This document shows positions 1 through 7,645 of a stretch of DNA of 14,486 nucleotides, piece by piece. The DNA is from Cesiribacter sp. (lineage in GTDB: Bacteria; Bacteroidota; Bacteroidia; Cytophagales; Cyclobacteriaceae). Within the stretch, counting starts at the first letter, position 1. The number at the start of each line of letters is the position of its first letter. The translations under genes and the position numbers were made by a program. The notes under the pieces are model-generated. The model did not search any database and was not told where the DNA came from. It saw only the letters and a list, made by a program, of their open reading frames with translations. Where the stretch lies: assembly GCA_030147305.1 (NCBI GenBank), contig JASLAE010000404.1, positions 1 through 14,486 on the forward strand. Reading direction: 5' to 3'.

Positions 1-148
1 GCTGACTTTTACAAAATACCATGGTATGGACCCTGAAATGACAACGAGTGATAATGCCAGGGGAGAAGGTGACCGCTCAGTTGGGATGGACTGGGGCACC
101 TATCCGTCTGCCAAGTCTTATAACGTGGGTGTAAATCTTACTTTTTAA
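1..148 (+). CDS. SusC-like TonB-dependent outer-membrane porin, C-terminal end only
   Basis: The frame read from base 2 is open to the TAA at 146-148 and gives the last 48 residues of a protein that starts outside the window. It ends in a run containing DWGTYPSAKSYNVGVNLTF, the terminal beta-strand pattern (alternating hydrophobics, final Phe) of a SusC/RagA outer-membrane barrel. SusC proteins import glycan oligomers across the outer membrane using TonB energy and pair with a SusD lid. The susD gene follows directly, with an ATG immediately after this stop codon, which supports the call strongly. Nothing can be said about the plug domain or substrate because the rest of the gene is missing. 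Confidence 0.85.
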   Translation, partial: LTFTKYHGMDPEMTTSDNARGEGDRSVGMDWGTYPSAKSYNVGVNLTF

Positions 149-160
149 ATGCAGCTAACC

Positions 161-1645
161 ATGAAAACAATAGTAAAAGTAATTTTCACCCTCTGCATAT
201 TTCTTACCAGCGCCTGTTCAGACTTTCTGGAAGAAGAGCTTGTGGGATCACACTCCAATGCTACGTTCTACCAGACAGAAACACATGCCGTGCTGGCCGT
301 GAACGGCATTTATAACATTGTTTCCTTTATCTCTACCGATAATTCGCTTTGGGTTTTTGGCGATGTAGCCTCCGACGATGCCGTAAAGGGAGGGCTTGCC
401 GGAGACCAGAGTGATATCCAGTTTCTGGAAGAATTTAACTATTCCCGCAACAACGGCTACCTTGAAAAAATATGGAAGCACTATTACGAAGGCATCTCAC
501 GGGCTAATTACCTGCTGTACTACGGTCCGGCAATCAATATGGACGAGGCCCTGAAAAACAGAATTTTGGGAGAGGCCAAATTCCTGCGGGCTTACCTGTA
601 TTTTAATCTGGTAAACATCTTCGGTGAGATACCATTAAAAACCAATCCACCCCTGAATGAAGATGAGATCAACAAACCAAAATCTTCTGTTGAGGCCATC
701 TATGCGCAGATTGAAAAAGATCTAACCGAGGCCGCTGCAGCACTGGAGGTAGCGTATACCGGGTCTGATGTAGGCAGAGCTACAAAAGGAGCCGCCTGGG
801 GAATGCTGGCCAAAGCCCATCTGTACCAGGGTGAATGGGAAGCAACCCTACAAGCCATAGGAGAAGTGGATGCCTTAGGCCTTTACAGCCTGCAGCCTGT
901 GTACAAAAATAATTTCACCGATTCAACCCAGAACAATACCGAGTCACTTTTTGAGATACAGCACCTGAGCGGACAGTCACCCAAATTAGGCAGTCATTTA
1001 AACCAGTGGCTAGGCCCTTTTGTCTACAACGGTTACGGATTCGATGTGCCCACGCAGGATTTTGTAGATGAATTTGAGCAAACAGCGGCTGGTGTGGTAG
1101 ATCCCCGACTGGATTATACCGTTGGCCGCGAAGGTCAGCCCTGGATTGATGGCAGAGCTTTTGATCCAGCCTGGTCGCCTACGGGCTATCTTCAGAAAAA
1201 ACACGAACAGCCAAAGTCTGAAGAGCCTATCATCGGTGATGCCAGCCTTAACTATGTCTACCTGCGTTACGCAGACATTCTGCTGATGAAAGCAGAAGCC
1301 CTCAATGAATTAGGTCGTACAGAAGAAGCGCTTATTCCCCTTAATGCAGTGCGGAAGCGGGCGCGCGAAAGCTATTTGTATGATGAAAGTCTGGCGGGGG
1401 CAGGCTCTATACCCGAAGGGCTGCTGCCAGAGATAGCCGGTGGGCAGCAGGTAGTGCAGGAAGCTATTCGCCATGAGCGCAGGGTAGAGCTGGGCTTTGA
1501 ATTTCACCGATTTTTTGATCTTATGCGCTACGGGCAGGAAGTTGCCGAGGAAGCCTTGATAGAAACAAATTTTAACTATGCAGATAACCGCTATTTCCAG
1601 ATTCCGCTCTCTGAGATCGACACGAACCCAAACATCAATGAATAA
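161..1645 (+). CDS. SusD/RagB-family glycan-binding outer-membrane lipoprotein
   Basis: SusD-family protein of 494 residues from this start. It forms the extracellular lid of the SusC transporter and binds the glycan. From ATG 161 the N-terminus (MKTIVKVIFTLCIFLTSAC) is a compact signal peptide with a lipobox-like LTSAC, so Cys19 would be lipidated. An in-frame ATG at 149, directly after the susC stop, would add four residues; I prefer 161 because the charged MKT precedes the hydrophobic stretch. Family signs include the N-terminal CSDFLEEE and the helix LGEAKFLRAYLYFNLVNIFG. A TPR-like segment with YLRYADILLMKAEALNELG follows, then IRHERRVELGFEFHRFFDLM, and the C-terminus ends IPLSEIDTNPNINE, a typical SusD ending. 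Length is usual for the family. It is translationally close to susC upstream and 31 bp from the LamG lipoprotein downstream, so it is part of one operon. The substrate cannot be read from the sequence. Confidence 0.95.
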   Translation: MKTIVKVIFTLCIFLTSACSDFLEEELVGSHSNATFYQTETHAVLAVNGIYNIVSFISTDNSLWVFGDVASDDAVKGGLAGDQSDIQFLEEFNYSRNNGYLEKIWKHYYEGISRANYLLYYGPAINMDEALKNRILGEAKFLRAYLYFNLVNIFGEIPLKTNPPLNEDEINKPKSSVEAIYAQIEKDLTEAAAALEVAYTGSDVGRATKGAAWGMLAKAHLYQGEWEATLQAIGEVDALGLYSLQPVYKNNFTDSTQNNTESLFEIQHLSGQSPKLGSHLNQWLGPFVYNGYGFDVPTQDFVDEFEQTAAGVVDPRLDYTVGREGQPWIDGRAFDPAWSPTGYLQKKHEQPKSEEPIIGDASLNYVYLRYADILLMKAEALNELGRTEEALIPLNAVRKRARESYLYDESLAGAGSIPEGLLPEIAGGQQVVQEAIRHERRVELGFEFHRFFDLMRYGQEVAEEALIETNFNYADNRYFQIPLSEIDTNPNINE

Positions 1646-1676
1646 AAAATACCAACTAACTTCTAAACACATTCCC

Positions 1677-2759
1677 ATGAAAAAACTATTTCAAAAACCA
1701 ATTTTCTTAATGCTGGCCTTACTGATGGCTGGCGGCGTAGGCTTTAGCTCCTGCTCAGATGATTCAGCGGATAACGACAACCCGGTTGTTGTTGACAAAG
1801 CGGCCCTTGCCAGTGCAATAGATGCCGCTGAAACCCTGCTGGAGGAAACTGTAGAAGGCAATAACGACGGCGAATACCCTACAGCGGCCAGAACTGAATT
1901 GCAGAATGCGATTACAGCTGCACAGGCTGTGAACAGCAGTACCACTGTAACCCAGGAGCAGGTAAACAATGCAGTGGTTTCGCTTAACCAGGCTGTAACC
2001 GCTTATAATGAAGCTGTGATTGCCCCCATCGCTGAAGAAGCGCTTATTGGGCACTGGACCTTTAATGAAGGTACGGGGACCACAATAACTGATAATTCAG
2101 CCAATGAATTTACCGGAACGTTCATGACCGGACCAGAAGCCTGGGGTGCCGGTACACCAACCTGGACAGAAGATCGCCATGGCGATGCAGGAAAAGCAAT
2201 CTATTTTAATGAAGGTGCCAATATTGAGATACCTTATAATACCAAGCTTAATCCTTCACAGATATCTATCGCTCTGTGGATCAATCCTGAAGAAATAAAT
2301 GCAAACAACCGTTTTATTGGCCTGCATTCCTGGATTGGCTACAAATTCCAGCTGCAGGAAGCTAACAAGCCTTTCTTTACAGTACACGCAGAAGACGATT
2401 CTTATTACGACAGAGATGCAGAAGTGAATGGCCTGCCTATTAACGAATGGCACCACATTGCTGTTACCTTTGGTGGTGGCAACATGGTGTTTTACATTGA
2501 TGGTACCGAAGTGAAAAAATGGGAGAATACGCCCGGCGAAGCCATGTCAATTGCAGACACTCCTTATAACCTGGTGTTCGGACAGGATTTCCCAACAGAC
2601 CAGTATGCCGCAACGCCGGATAATTTCGAAAACGACCAGAAGATCCCGCTGGATTGGGGTGGATATTTCCGGGGCTCCATGGATGAAATCCGGATGTACA
2701 ATACCGTGCTGACAGCTTCACAGATCCAGAGCATTTACGATCGCGAAAAGCCAGAATAG
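1677..2759 (+). CDS. FIVAR + LamG surface lipoprotein in the susE/F position
   Basis: A 360-residue lipoprotein, probably a surface glycan-binding partner of the SusCD pair. The start at 1677 (MKKLFQKPIFLMLALLMAGG) gives a signal peptide followed by GFSSC, a lipobox-like motif with the likely lipidated Cys at residue 22; the longer frame from 1578 runs inside susD and is rejected. After an Asp/Asn-rich linker (SDDSADNDN), residues about 40-115 are an Ala-rich helical segment with the FIVAR pattern (repeated AL..AI.AA and VNNAVVSLNQAVTAY). Residues about 120-358 form a concanavalin A-like LamG module: LIGHWTFNEG at its start, NEWHHIAVTF and VFYIDGTEVKKW in the middle, and GSMDEIRMYNTVLTASQIQ at the end. 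It has no sequence features of a classical SusE or SusF. No catalytic residues are evident, so binding or spacing is inferred. It lies 31 bp after susD and is followed by a terminator hairpin. Confidence 0.85.
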   Translation: MKKLFQKPIFLMLALLMAGGVGFSSCSDDSADNDNPVVVDKAALASAIDAAETLLEETVEGNNDGEYPTAARTELQNAITAAQAVNSSTTVTQEQVNNAVVSLNQAVTAYNEAVIAPIAEEALIGHWTFNEGTGTTITDNSANEFTGTFMTGPEAWGAGTPTWTEDRHGDAGKAIYFNEGANIEIPYNTKLNPSQISIALWINPEEINANNRFIGLHSWIGYKFQLQEANKPFFTVHAEDDSYYDRDAEVNGLPINEWHHIAVTFGGGNMVFYIDGTEVKKWENTPGEAMSIADTPYNLVFGQDFPTDQYAATPDNFENDQKIPLDWGGYFRGSMDEIRMYNTVLTASQIQSIYDREKPE

Positions 2760-2780
2760 TTAGTTGGTTTAAGTTGGTTG

Positions 2781-2813
2781 AAAGGATGCACTACTGCATC
2801 CTTTCTTCTTTTT
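2781..2813 (+). terminator. Rho-independent-type terminator between lipoprotein and large secreted gene
   Basis: AAAGGATGCA (2781-2790), loop CTAC (2791-2794) and TGCATCCTTT (2795-2804) form a perfect 10-bp hairpin, followed by a T-rich run (CTTCTTTTT, 2805-2813). It lies 21 bp after the lipoprotein stop and 24 bp before the next ATG. It likely ends, or partly attenuates, the susCD-lipoprotein transcript, giving lower expression of the following gene or requiring it to have its own promoter. Confidence 0.75.
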
Positions 2814-2837
2814 AACAGCACATCAAGTCGGTATCCT

Positions 2838-5800
2838 ATGAAAACAATGCTACTCAGCTTATTCAGCCTCCTGTTCCTGCCGCTTCTTGGCATAGCCCAG
2901 GAAGGGCAGCTCAACATCAGCAGAATAGATCAAATGCCGGATTTGCCTGCTCCTTATGAAATGAGAAACTGGAAAGAGGTTGCAATACAATATGATCATT
3001 TCATTTTTGATGCTGGCAAAACAGGCGAGTACCTCCCCCTGATCGGGCTTAAGGCCGAGGGCAATAATTATCCCGAAATTCAACCAATTCTCCTCAAGAC
3101 CTATGTAGGCGCTCCAGCTAATACACAGGCAGAAGCCATCAACATTATCCCTGCAATTGTAAGCGCGTCGCTTATGGGAATTGATAAAGCTAACCAGGAT
3201 GGTACCAACTGGGTAGAGAAAGTAAAAGACTTTTACAATAAGAAGAATGGGCAGCAGGTGTACCTGAATGGCTACAATGCAACCAGCGGGAATGACTGGT
3301 GGTATGATCTGATGCCGAATGTGTTCTTCTACCAACTGTATGCTTTATATCCGGAAGAGCCGGACTTCAGGGAGCAATTTATCGCTGTGGCTGACCAGTG
3401 GCTCCAGGCTGTATATGCCATGGGCGGTAACACCACCCCCTGGACCGTTCCTCAAATGAATTACCGGGGCTGGAATTTAGCCACCATGACCGGAAATGCA
3501 GAAGGCGTGCATGAACCGGAATCTGCAGGTACCATTGCCTGGCTGCTGTACCAGGCCTGGCAGCAAACGGGCGAAAAAAAATATCTGGAGGGCGCACAGC
3601 TGGCGCTTGATTTTTTGTCGGGGTTAGATCAAAACCCATCTTATGAACTACAGCTTCCGTATGGCACCCTCACGGCAGCTAAATTAAATGCGGCATTAGG
3701 TGCCGACTATCCACTTGGTAAAATGCTGGATTGGTCATTTGAAAGAGGGAGCCTTCGGGGCTGGGGTACCATTGTTGGTACCTGGGACGGCAAGGATGTT
3801 TCCGGCCTGGTGGGCGAGGCCAACGATGCCGGAGATGATTACGCCTTTCTGATGAATGGCTTTCAGCAGGCTGCCGCCCTTGTACCCCTGGTGAAGTACG
3901 ATAAACGTTATGCCAGGGCCATTGCCAAATGGACCCTGAACCTGGCAAATGCCAGCCGCCTGTTTTATCCCAAATATTTAGAAGAAAACAAACAGGACGA
4001 CTGGATCTGGAGTGCTGCCCATGATCCGGAATCTGTGATAGGGTATGAAGCACTTAAAGAGCAATGGGAGGGGAAAGCGCTTTATGGCACAGGGGATGCG
4101 AAAAGGAATGGATGGGCAGCAACAAACCTTGCCCTCTATGGCTCTTCCCATGCAGGCTACCTGGCTGCAATTGTTGAGGAAACAGATGTAGCAGGTATTT
4201 TAAAGCTTGATGTGAATAAAACAGACTTTTTTGGTGACCATCAGTTTCAGTCATACCTGTTATACAACCCGCATGCAGAATCTCAAGAGGTTACCCTCCA
4301 GCTTGGCAGCAGCGTTTATGATCTCTATGATGCCATTTCTGAAACCGACATAGCCGAAGGCGTAACGGGTGCTGTTCAGGTTCAGCTCAAAGCCGGTGAA
4401 GTAATCCTGCTTTCTTATTTACCTGCAGGTACAGAAAAGCAGGATATAAAAGGAAAGCTGTACGCAGGTCAGCATGTCATCGATTACCATTATGGCTATA
4501 GTTTTGACCCTCTTTTCAGGATCAAATCTTTTTCTGCAGAGCAGGATTTGCTGGAGTTTAACCAGCAGGTAACGCTCTATGTAACGGTTGAAAATGCCCC
4601 CGCAGAAGTTGTGTATAACTGGTATGTAAACGGCGCTTTTTTAAGCGCAACAAGTGAGGGTACACTGGAATGGACCGCCCCTGAAACAGCAGGTGAGTAC
4701 AAGATTAAGGTAGAAATAACTTCAGGAGCAGAGACGCTCCGGGACAGCCTGATGCTCTCTGTAGCCGAGTTTGTTCCCCAACCCCCGCACATCACAGCCC
4801 TGACACCCGATCAGAAATTCTATTATGCAGGCAGCACAGCGAGAATTATCTGTAATGTTGAGCAGGCCGGGACAGAAAAATTCTCCTATGCATGGACGGT
4901 TGCTGAGGGGACCTTTGTACAGGAAGATTCGCTCCTGATCTGGACAACCCCTGCTGTTGAGGGACTTTATACTATTAGTTGCCTGGTAACGAATGCATAT
5001 GATCAGACAGCAGAAGCAACAATTCAAGTCCTGGTAAAAGAAGGGGGCGGGGCATCCAAAGAACCGCTGGCTTATTACCCCCTGAATCTCAATGCAGACG
5101 ATTATAGTGGCAATGCTTACCACGCCAGCATTAGCGGAACAACAGAGGCTGCTGATGCCCTGGGGCTGCCTGCTTTCGCTTATGGCTTCACAAATGCAGA
5201 AGATGTTATCTATATCGACAACAGCCCTGCATTTAATTTTCAGGAGGCTGCCACGCTTTCATTTTGGATAGCGCCCGGTGCTACAGATCATGAGGCTTTC
5301 ATACTTTCACATGGCAGTTGGGAAGAACGCTGGAAAGTCTCGATAACGCCGGAAGGCAGATTGCGCTGGACTGTTAAAACTGATGCTGGCACCCGGGACC
5401 TGGACAGTACCGCACCTTTGGTGCTCCATGCGTACGTACACGTAACGGTTGTCTATACCGGCTATTCCATGGAGCTGTACCTGGATGGACAATTAGACAC
5501 CTATCTTGCGCATAGCGGCCTGATCATGACAACAGACAAGGCCATTACCTTCGGACAGAAAAGCCTGGATGAGACCCAGTTTTACCTAAAAGGTGTGCTG
5601 GATGAAGTGAGAATCTACAGTGAAGCGCTCAACCCGGATGAGATCCTTCTGCTGAAAACCCTGTGGCAGGAAGAATCACCTACCGCCATAGAAGAACCTG
5701 CCCAAACGCAAATCAAAGTATACCCAAATCCAGCAACAGCAGGGGAGTTTTGGATTGAGCATCCATCAGATAAAATAAAGAACGTTTATCTCATTACTTC

Positions 5801-5942
5801 CGCAGGAAAGTCTTATCCCGTAAAATTGTTGCCCAGCGCTTCAGGAACTAAAGTCATCAGTGAAAATCAATATCCGGGTATATACATCCTGAAGATCGTA
5901 CTGCAAAATGAAACCAGGTTTTTCAAAATTATACTTGATTGA
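2838..5942 (+). CDS. Secreted multidomain T9SS protein with unassigned alpha-helical, probably carbohydrate-active domain
   Basis: A 1034-residue protein starting at ATG 2838 (MKTMLLSLFSLLFLPLLGIA, cleavage after AQ, about residue 20); the TTG-started extension from 2778 runs through the terminator hairpin and is rejected. Residues about 30-470 are helix-rich and full of aromatic and acidic residues (SGNDWWYDLMPNVFFYQLYA near 150, RGWGTIVGTWDGKD near 307, WIWSAAHDPESVIGYEAL near 389, NGWAATNLALYGSSHAGYLA near 425). The pattern suggests an (alpha/alpha) toroid like those of many glycosidases and lyases. A small beta domain ends at about 530 (VYDLYDAIS, VILLSYLPAG). Two Ig/PKD-like modules follow (about 557-645 and 648-735; YNWYVNG, YAWTV), then a LamG module (about 741-940; MELYLDGQLD, GVLDEVRIYSEAL). 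A T9SS type A sorting domain closes the protein (about 951-1034; VYPNPA, final FKIILD). I do not recognise a CAZy family for the first domain. Its neighbours imply it degrades or binds the glycan imported by this SusCD system at the cell surface. Confidence 0.8.
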   Translation: MKTMLLSLFSLLFLPLLGIAQEGQLNISRIDQMPDLPAPYEMRNWKEVAIQYDHFIFDAGKTGEYLPLIGLKAEGNNYPEIQPILLKTYVGAPANTQAEAINIIPAIVSASLMGIDKANQDGTNWVEKVKDFYNKKNGQQVYLNGYNATSGNDWWYDLMPNVFFYQLYALYPEEPDFREQFIAVADQWLQAVYAMGGNTTPWTVPQMNYRGWNLATMTGNAEGVHEPESAGTIAWLLYQAWQQTGEKKYLEGAQLALDFLSGLDQNPSYELQLPYGTLTAAKLNAALGADYPLGKMLDWSFERGSLRGWGTIVGTWDGKDVSGLVGEANDAGDDYAFLMNGFQQAAALVPLVKYDKRYARAIAKWTLNLANASRLFYPKYLEENKQDDWIWSAAHDPESVIGYEALKEQWEGKALYGTGDAKRNGWAATNLALYGSSHAGYLAAIVEETDVAGILKLDVNKTDFFGDHQFQSYLLYNPHAESQEVTLQLGSSVYDLYDAISETDIAEGVTGAVQVQLKAGEVILLSYLPAGTEKQDIKGKLYAGQHVIDYHYGYSFDPLFRIKSFSAEQDLLEFNQQVTLYVTVENAPAEVVYNWYVNGAFLSATSEGTLEWTAPETAGEYKIKVEITSGAETLRDSLMLSVAEFVPQPPHITALTPDQKFYYAGSTARIICNVEQAGTEKFSYAWTVAEGTFVQEDSLLIWTTPAVEGLYTISCLVTNAYDQTAEATIQVLVKEGGGASKEPLAYYPLNLNADDYSGNAYHASISGTTEAADALGLPAFAYGFTNAEDVIYIDNSPAFNFQEAATLSFWIAPGATDHEAFILSHGSWEERWKVSITPEGRLRWTVKTDAGTRDLDSTAPLVLHAYVHVTVVYTGYSMELYLDGQLDTYLAHSGLIMTTDKAITFGQKSLDETQFYLKGVLDEVRIYSEALNPDEILLLKTLWQEESPTAIEEPAQTQIKVYPNPATAGEFWIEHPSDKIKNVYLITSAGKSYPVKLLPSASGTKVISENQYPGIYILKIVLQNETRFFKIILD

Positions 5943-6095
5943 GCGTCGGTAACTTCAAGAAAGTGCTTGTTCTGCGGGTAGTGCGATAGGTGAACGGCAT
6001 TGGTATACGTGTCTTTCATCAGGTTATTCATCCTGAATGCCAGGCGTCAGGCTCGTAGTTCCACCGGAAGCCGGCCAGATAGTGGCCCGGTTAGA

Positions 6096-6476
6096 TCATT
6101 TCATGACCACTATTGCATTGTTTCCCTTAATGCCATCGTGCCTGCGTACTGCTTTGGTGCTAAAGCCAAACTTCTTACTGTGCTCCAGCAGGGTTTCCCC
6201 TTCCTGCTGCAGGCTTTGCTTTATCTGCTATTAAGACCCTCCGTTCTGCCAGGTTTACGGTATGGCTGGCAGCGAAGCGCTTTGCTTTTACTCCCGGCAC
6301 ATGCTCATTGCTATAAGACAAAAGCTTGCTGATGTTGTAGCGAAACTGTTAAAACCACCCTGATGGCCTGGCCCTTTAGCTGCAATTACAGCCTCTGGTT
6401 CCTTACTCTATTCAGGGAAAGAAGCAGGCGGCTCTAGGGGAGCTTTCTCTAAATATTTCCCTCCGTACTCATCTTT
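6096..6476 (-). pseudogene. Possible decayed minus-strand gene of unknown function
   Basis: Read on the minus strand, frame segments join into one protein-like chain if two compensating frame changes and one stop are allowed. Codons from 6476 give KDEYGGKYLEKAPLEPPAS, then a TAG (6408-6410), then EAVIAAKGPGHQGGFNS to about 6345. A second frame continues with RYNISKLLSYSNEHVPG and RFAASHTVNLAERRVLIADK to about 6200. The first frame resumes with QQEGETLLEHSKKFGFSTK and AVRRHDGIKGNNAIVVMK, ending at a TGA (6096-6098). The first and last parts share a frame, so the two shifts cancel. I recognise no family. Protein-like peptides also arise by chance elsewhere in this window, so this is a hypothesis. 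Confidence 0.3.
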
Positions 6477-6594
6477 TCAGTTAAAATATCCGTAAAAAAA
6501 AGCGATCCCTTATGATTTGCCTAGCAACAGTGCCGTGCCCAAGGTTTTATAAAGCAATTTATTGCGGTCACTACAACCAAGCTTACAGTATCTC

Positions 6595-6599
6595 AGGAG
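6595..6599 (+). promoter_or_regulatory. Shine-Dalgarno-like site deciding the response regulator start
   Basis: AGGAG sits 10 bases before the ATG at 6610. It favours that start over the upstream in-frame GTG/ATG-type extension from 6562, which would add 16 residues without resemblance to a receiver domain. Confidence 0.55.
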
Positions 6600-6609
6600 T
6601 AATGTTTAC

Positions 6610-7059
6610 ATGAAAAAGCTAAGAAGCGTACTATTAATAGATGATGACAACATCAGCAGCTGGCTTACGCAGGCTATGCTGGAAAGAACAGACTTGGTAG
6701 GGACCATAGAATGTATTTCTGACGGGAAATCTGCTTTGGATTATCTGCAGCAATGTTGTGCAGAGGCTGCCGACGCTGGTACCAACTTCCCGGATCTGAT
6801 CTTGCTGGACCTGGACATGCCCCTGGTCAATGGTTTTGATGTGCTTGAAACACTACAGGCATCTGAAAATACTGCTTGGCTAATCAATGACCGTATTGTA
6901 GTGCTCACCACCACGATTAATCCCAGGGATCTGGAAAGGTCAAAAGCATATAATATCTTCGATTTTCTTATAAAGCCCTTAACCGAAACCAAAATAAAAG
7001 GGATCGTTGAACATTTTATCAATCGTGATACGGCTTCAGCCCGTCCGCAGCAGGCGTAA
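6610..7059 (+). CDS. Orphan single-domain response regulator (CheY-like receiver)
   Basis: A 149-residue stand-alone receiver domain with no output domain. The phosphorylation site machinery is complete: acidic pocket in SVLLIDDDN (Asp11-Asp13), phospho-acceptor Asp67 in LILLDLDMP, the switch Thr100 in VVLTTT and the conserved Lys122 in FLIKPL. The domain fills the protein, leaving a short polar tail (TASARPQQA). Such Rcp/CheY-type regulators relay phosphate between hybrid histidine kinases and targets by protein-protein contact. An insertion-like stretch around residues 49-60 (CCAEAADAGTN) lengthens the loop before the phospho-Asp strand, as in other Rcp-like receivers. No kinase gene is next to it, so its partner is unknown. 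It is flanked by long non-coding stretches and is probably transcribed alone. Confidence 0.92.
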   Translation: MKKLRSVLLIDDDNISSWLTQAMLERTDLVGTIECISDGKSALDYLQQCCAEAADAGTNFPDLILLDLDMPLVNGFDVLETLQASENTAWLINDRIVVLTTTINPRDLERSKAYNIFDFLIKPLTETKIKGIVEHFINRDTASARPQQA

Positions 7060-7074
7060 AAAAGCAGTACCCAG

Positions 7075-7091
7075 TCCTGAACAGATCAGGA
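7075..7091. repeat. Short inverted repeat after the response regulator, weak terminator candidate
   Basis: TCCTGA (7075-7080), loop ACAGA and TCAGGA (7086-7091) form a perfect 6-bp stem 15 bp after the response regulator stop. Only ATTT follows, so termination would be weak at best. Confidence 0.3.
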
Positions 7092-7549
7092 ATTTCCAAA
7101 CTTAAAATCCTTCAGACTCTAATTCAGTAGCAAATGCTTTCAGTGCTGCTAAAGCACCTGGTGTCAGCTTTCTGCTAGCCAGCGGCAGATAATCAGAAAT
7201 GGAAAGAACTTTATACAAGCTGGATTAAGCACAAAGACCTTGAGTTTTATGGTTACCGTCCGGTTAACTTTAAGTGCAGATTTCCTGCTATGTGTAGCAC
7301 CTGGAGCAGTGCAGCATGTGGATAATGGAAAAGACTTCAGCCTGTCCTGGTCTTCAGGTAGGAGCTGAAACCATGATACAAGGCTATTCATACTTAGGGT
7401 AACCGGCCATGCCATCAGGGTGGATAAAGAGTCGGAAGCTTCACCCGGGCAGCATCTCAACCAGGCCAATATTTGATTATAAAAAATGTAATCCCTGCGC
7501 TAAAAATTTATGCGCAACACTGAACAAGCTTTAGAAAGATGCGTAGGGC

Positions 7550-7557
7550 TAAATTTG
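7550..7557 (+). promoter_or_regulatory. Bacteroidota -7 promoter element for the MscS gene
   Basis: TAAATTTG matches the TAnnTTTG consensus of the primary Bacteroidota sigma factor. The expected -33 TTTG about 19 bases upstream is absent or poor (TTTA lies nearer, at about 7530). It would give an untranslated leader of roughly 80 bases before the ATG at 7646. Confidence 0.4.
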
Positions 7558-7645
7558 TAAGTATTGCCTGAGGTTGTACCATCAGAAATACGATAGCCAA
7601 TTGCTGTTTGTATATTGCATTTTTTAAACACATTTAGTGATAGTC

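Larger units (their letters stand above)
5943..6609. other. Gene-poor intergenic region, possible gene remnant
   Basis: No intact gene is supported across 667 bp. The plus-strand frames here (for example 6000-6332) are rich in Cys, Leu and Arg, have no recognisable fold signature and no ribosome site. The minus strand shows a string of protein-like segments broken by stops and frame changes, listed separately as a possible pseudogene. No convincing terminator follows the large secreted gene. A short upstream region of the response regulator (about 6480-6540) contains an 8-A run and TATGATTTG, one base off the Bacteroidota -7 element. Confidence 0.6.
7060..7645. other. Non-coding region between response regulator and MscS channel gene
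   Basis: No gene is supported across 586 bp. Short protein-like open stretches exist on both strands and overlap each other: a 40-codon minus-strand stretch at 7102-7224 ending in a stop, and plus-strand stretches around 7185-7345 and 7390-7475. They cannot all be real, and none has a credible start. A small 17-bp inverted repeat lies just after the response regulator, and a TAAATTTG promoter-like element lies near the right end. Confidence 0.6.

Noticed and set aside
6000..6332. A 110-residue plus-strand open frame
   Set aside because: Composition is Leu/Arg/Cys-rich without a domain pattern or ribosome site, and it lies antisense to the more protein-like minus-strand segments.
6602..6613. 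A three-codon mini-frame (ATG TTT ACA TGA) overlapping the response regulator start
   Set aside because: It is only 2 bases from the AGGAG site, too close for efficient initiation, and such short frames are common by chance.
7102..7224. A 40-codon minus-strand open stretch that reads like a protein C-terminus (KLTPGALAALKAFATELESE before a stop)
   Set aside because: It has no start codon, and equally protein-like plus-strand frames overlap it at about 7185-7345. They cannot all be real, so chance is the simplest reading.
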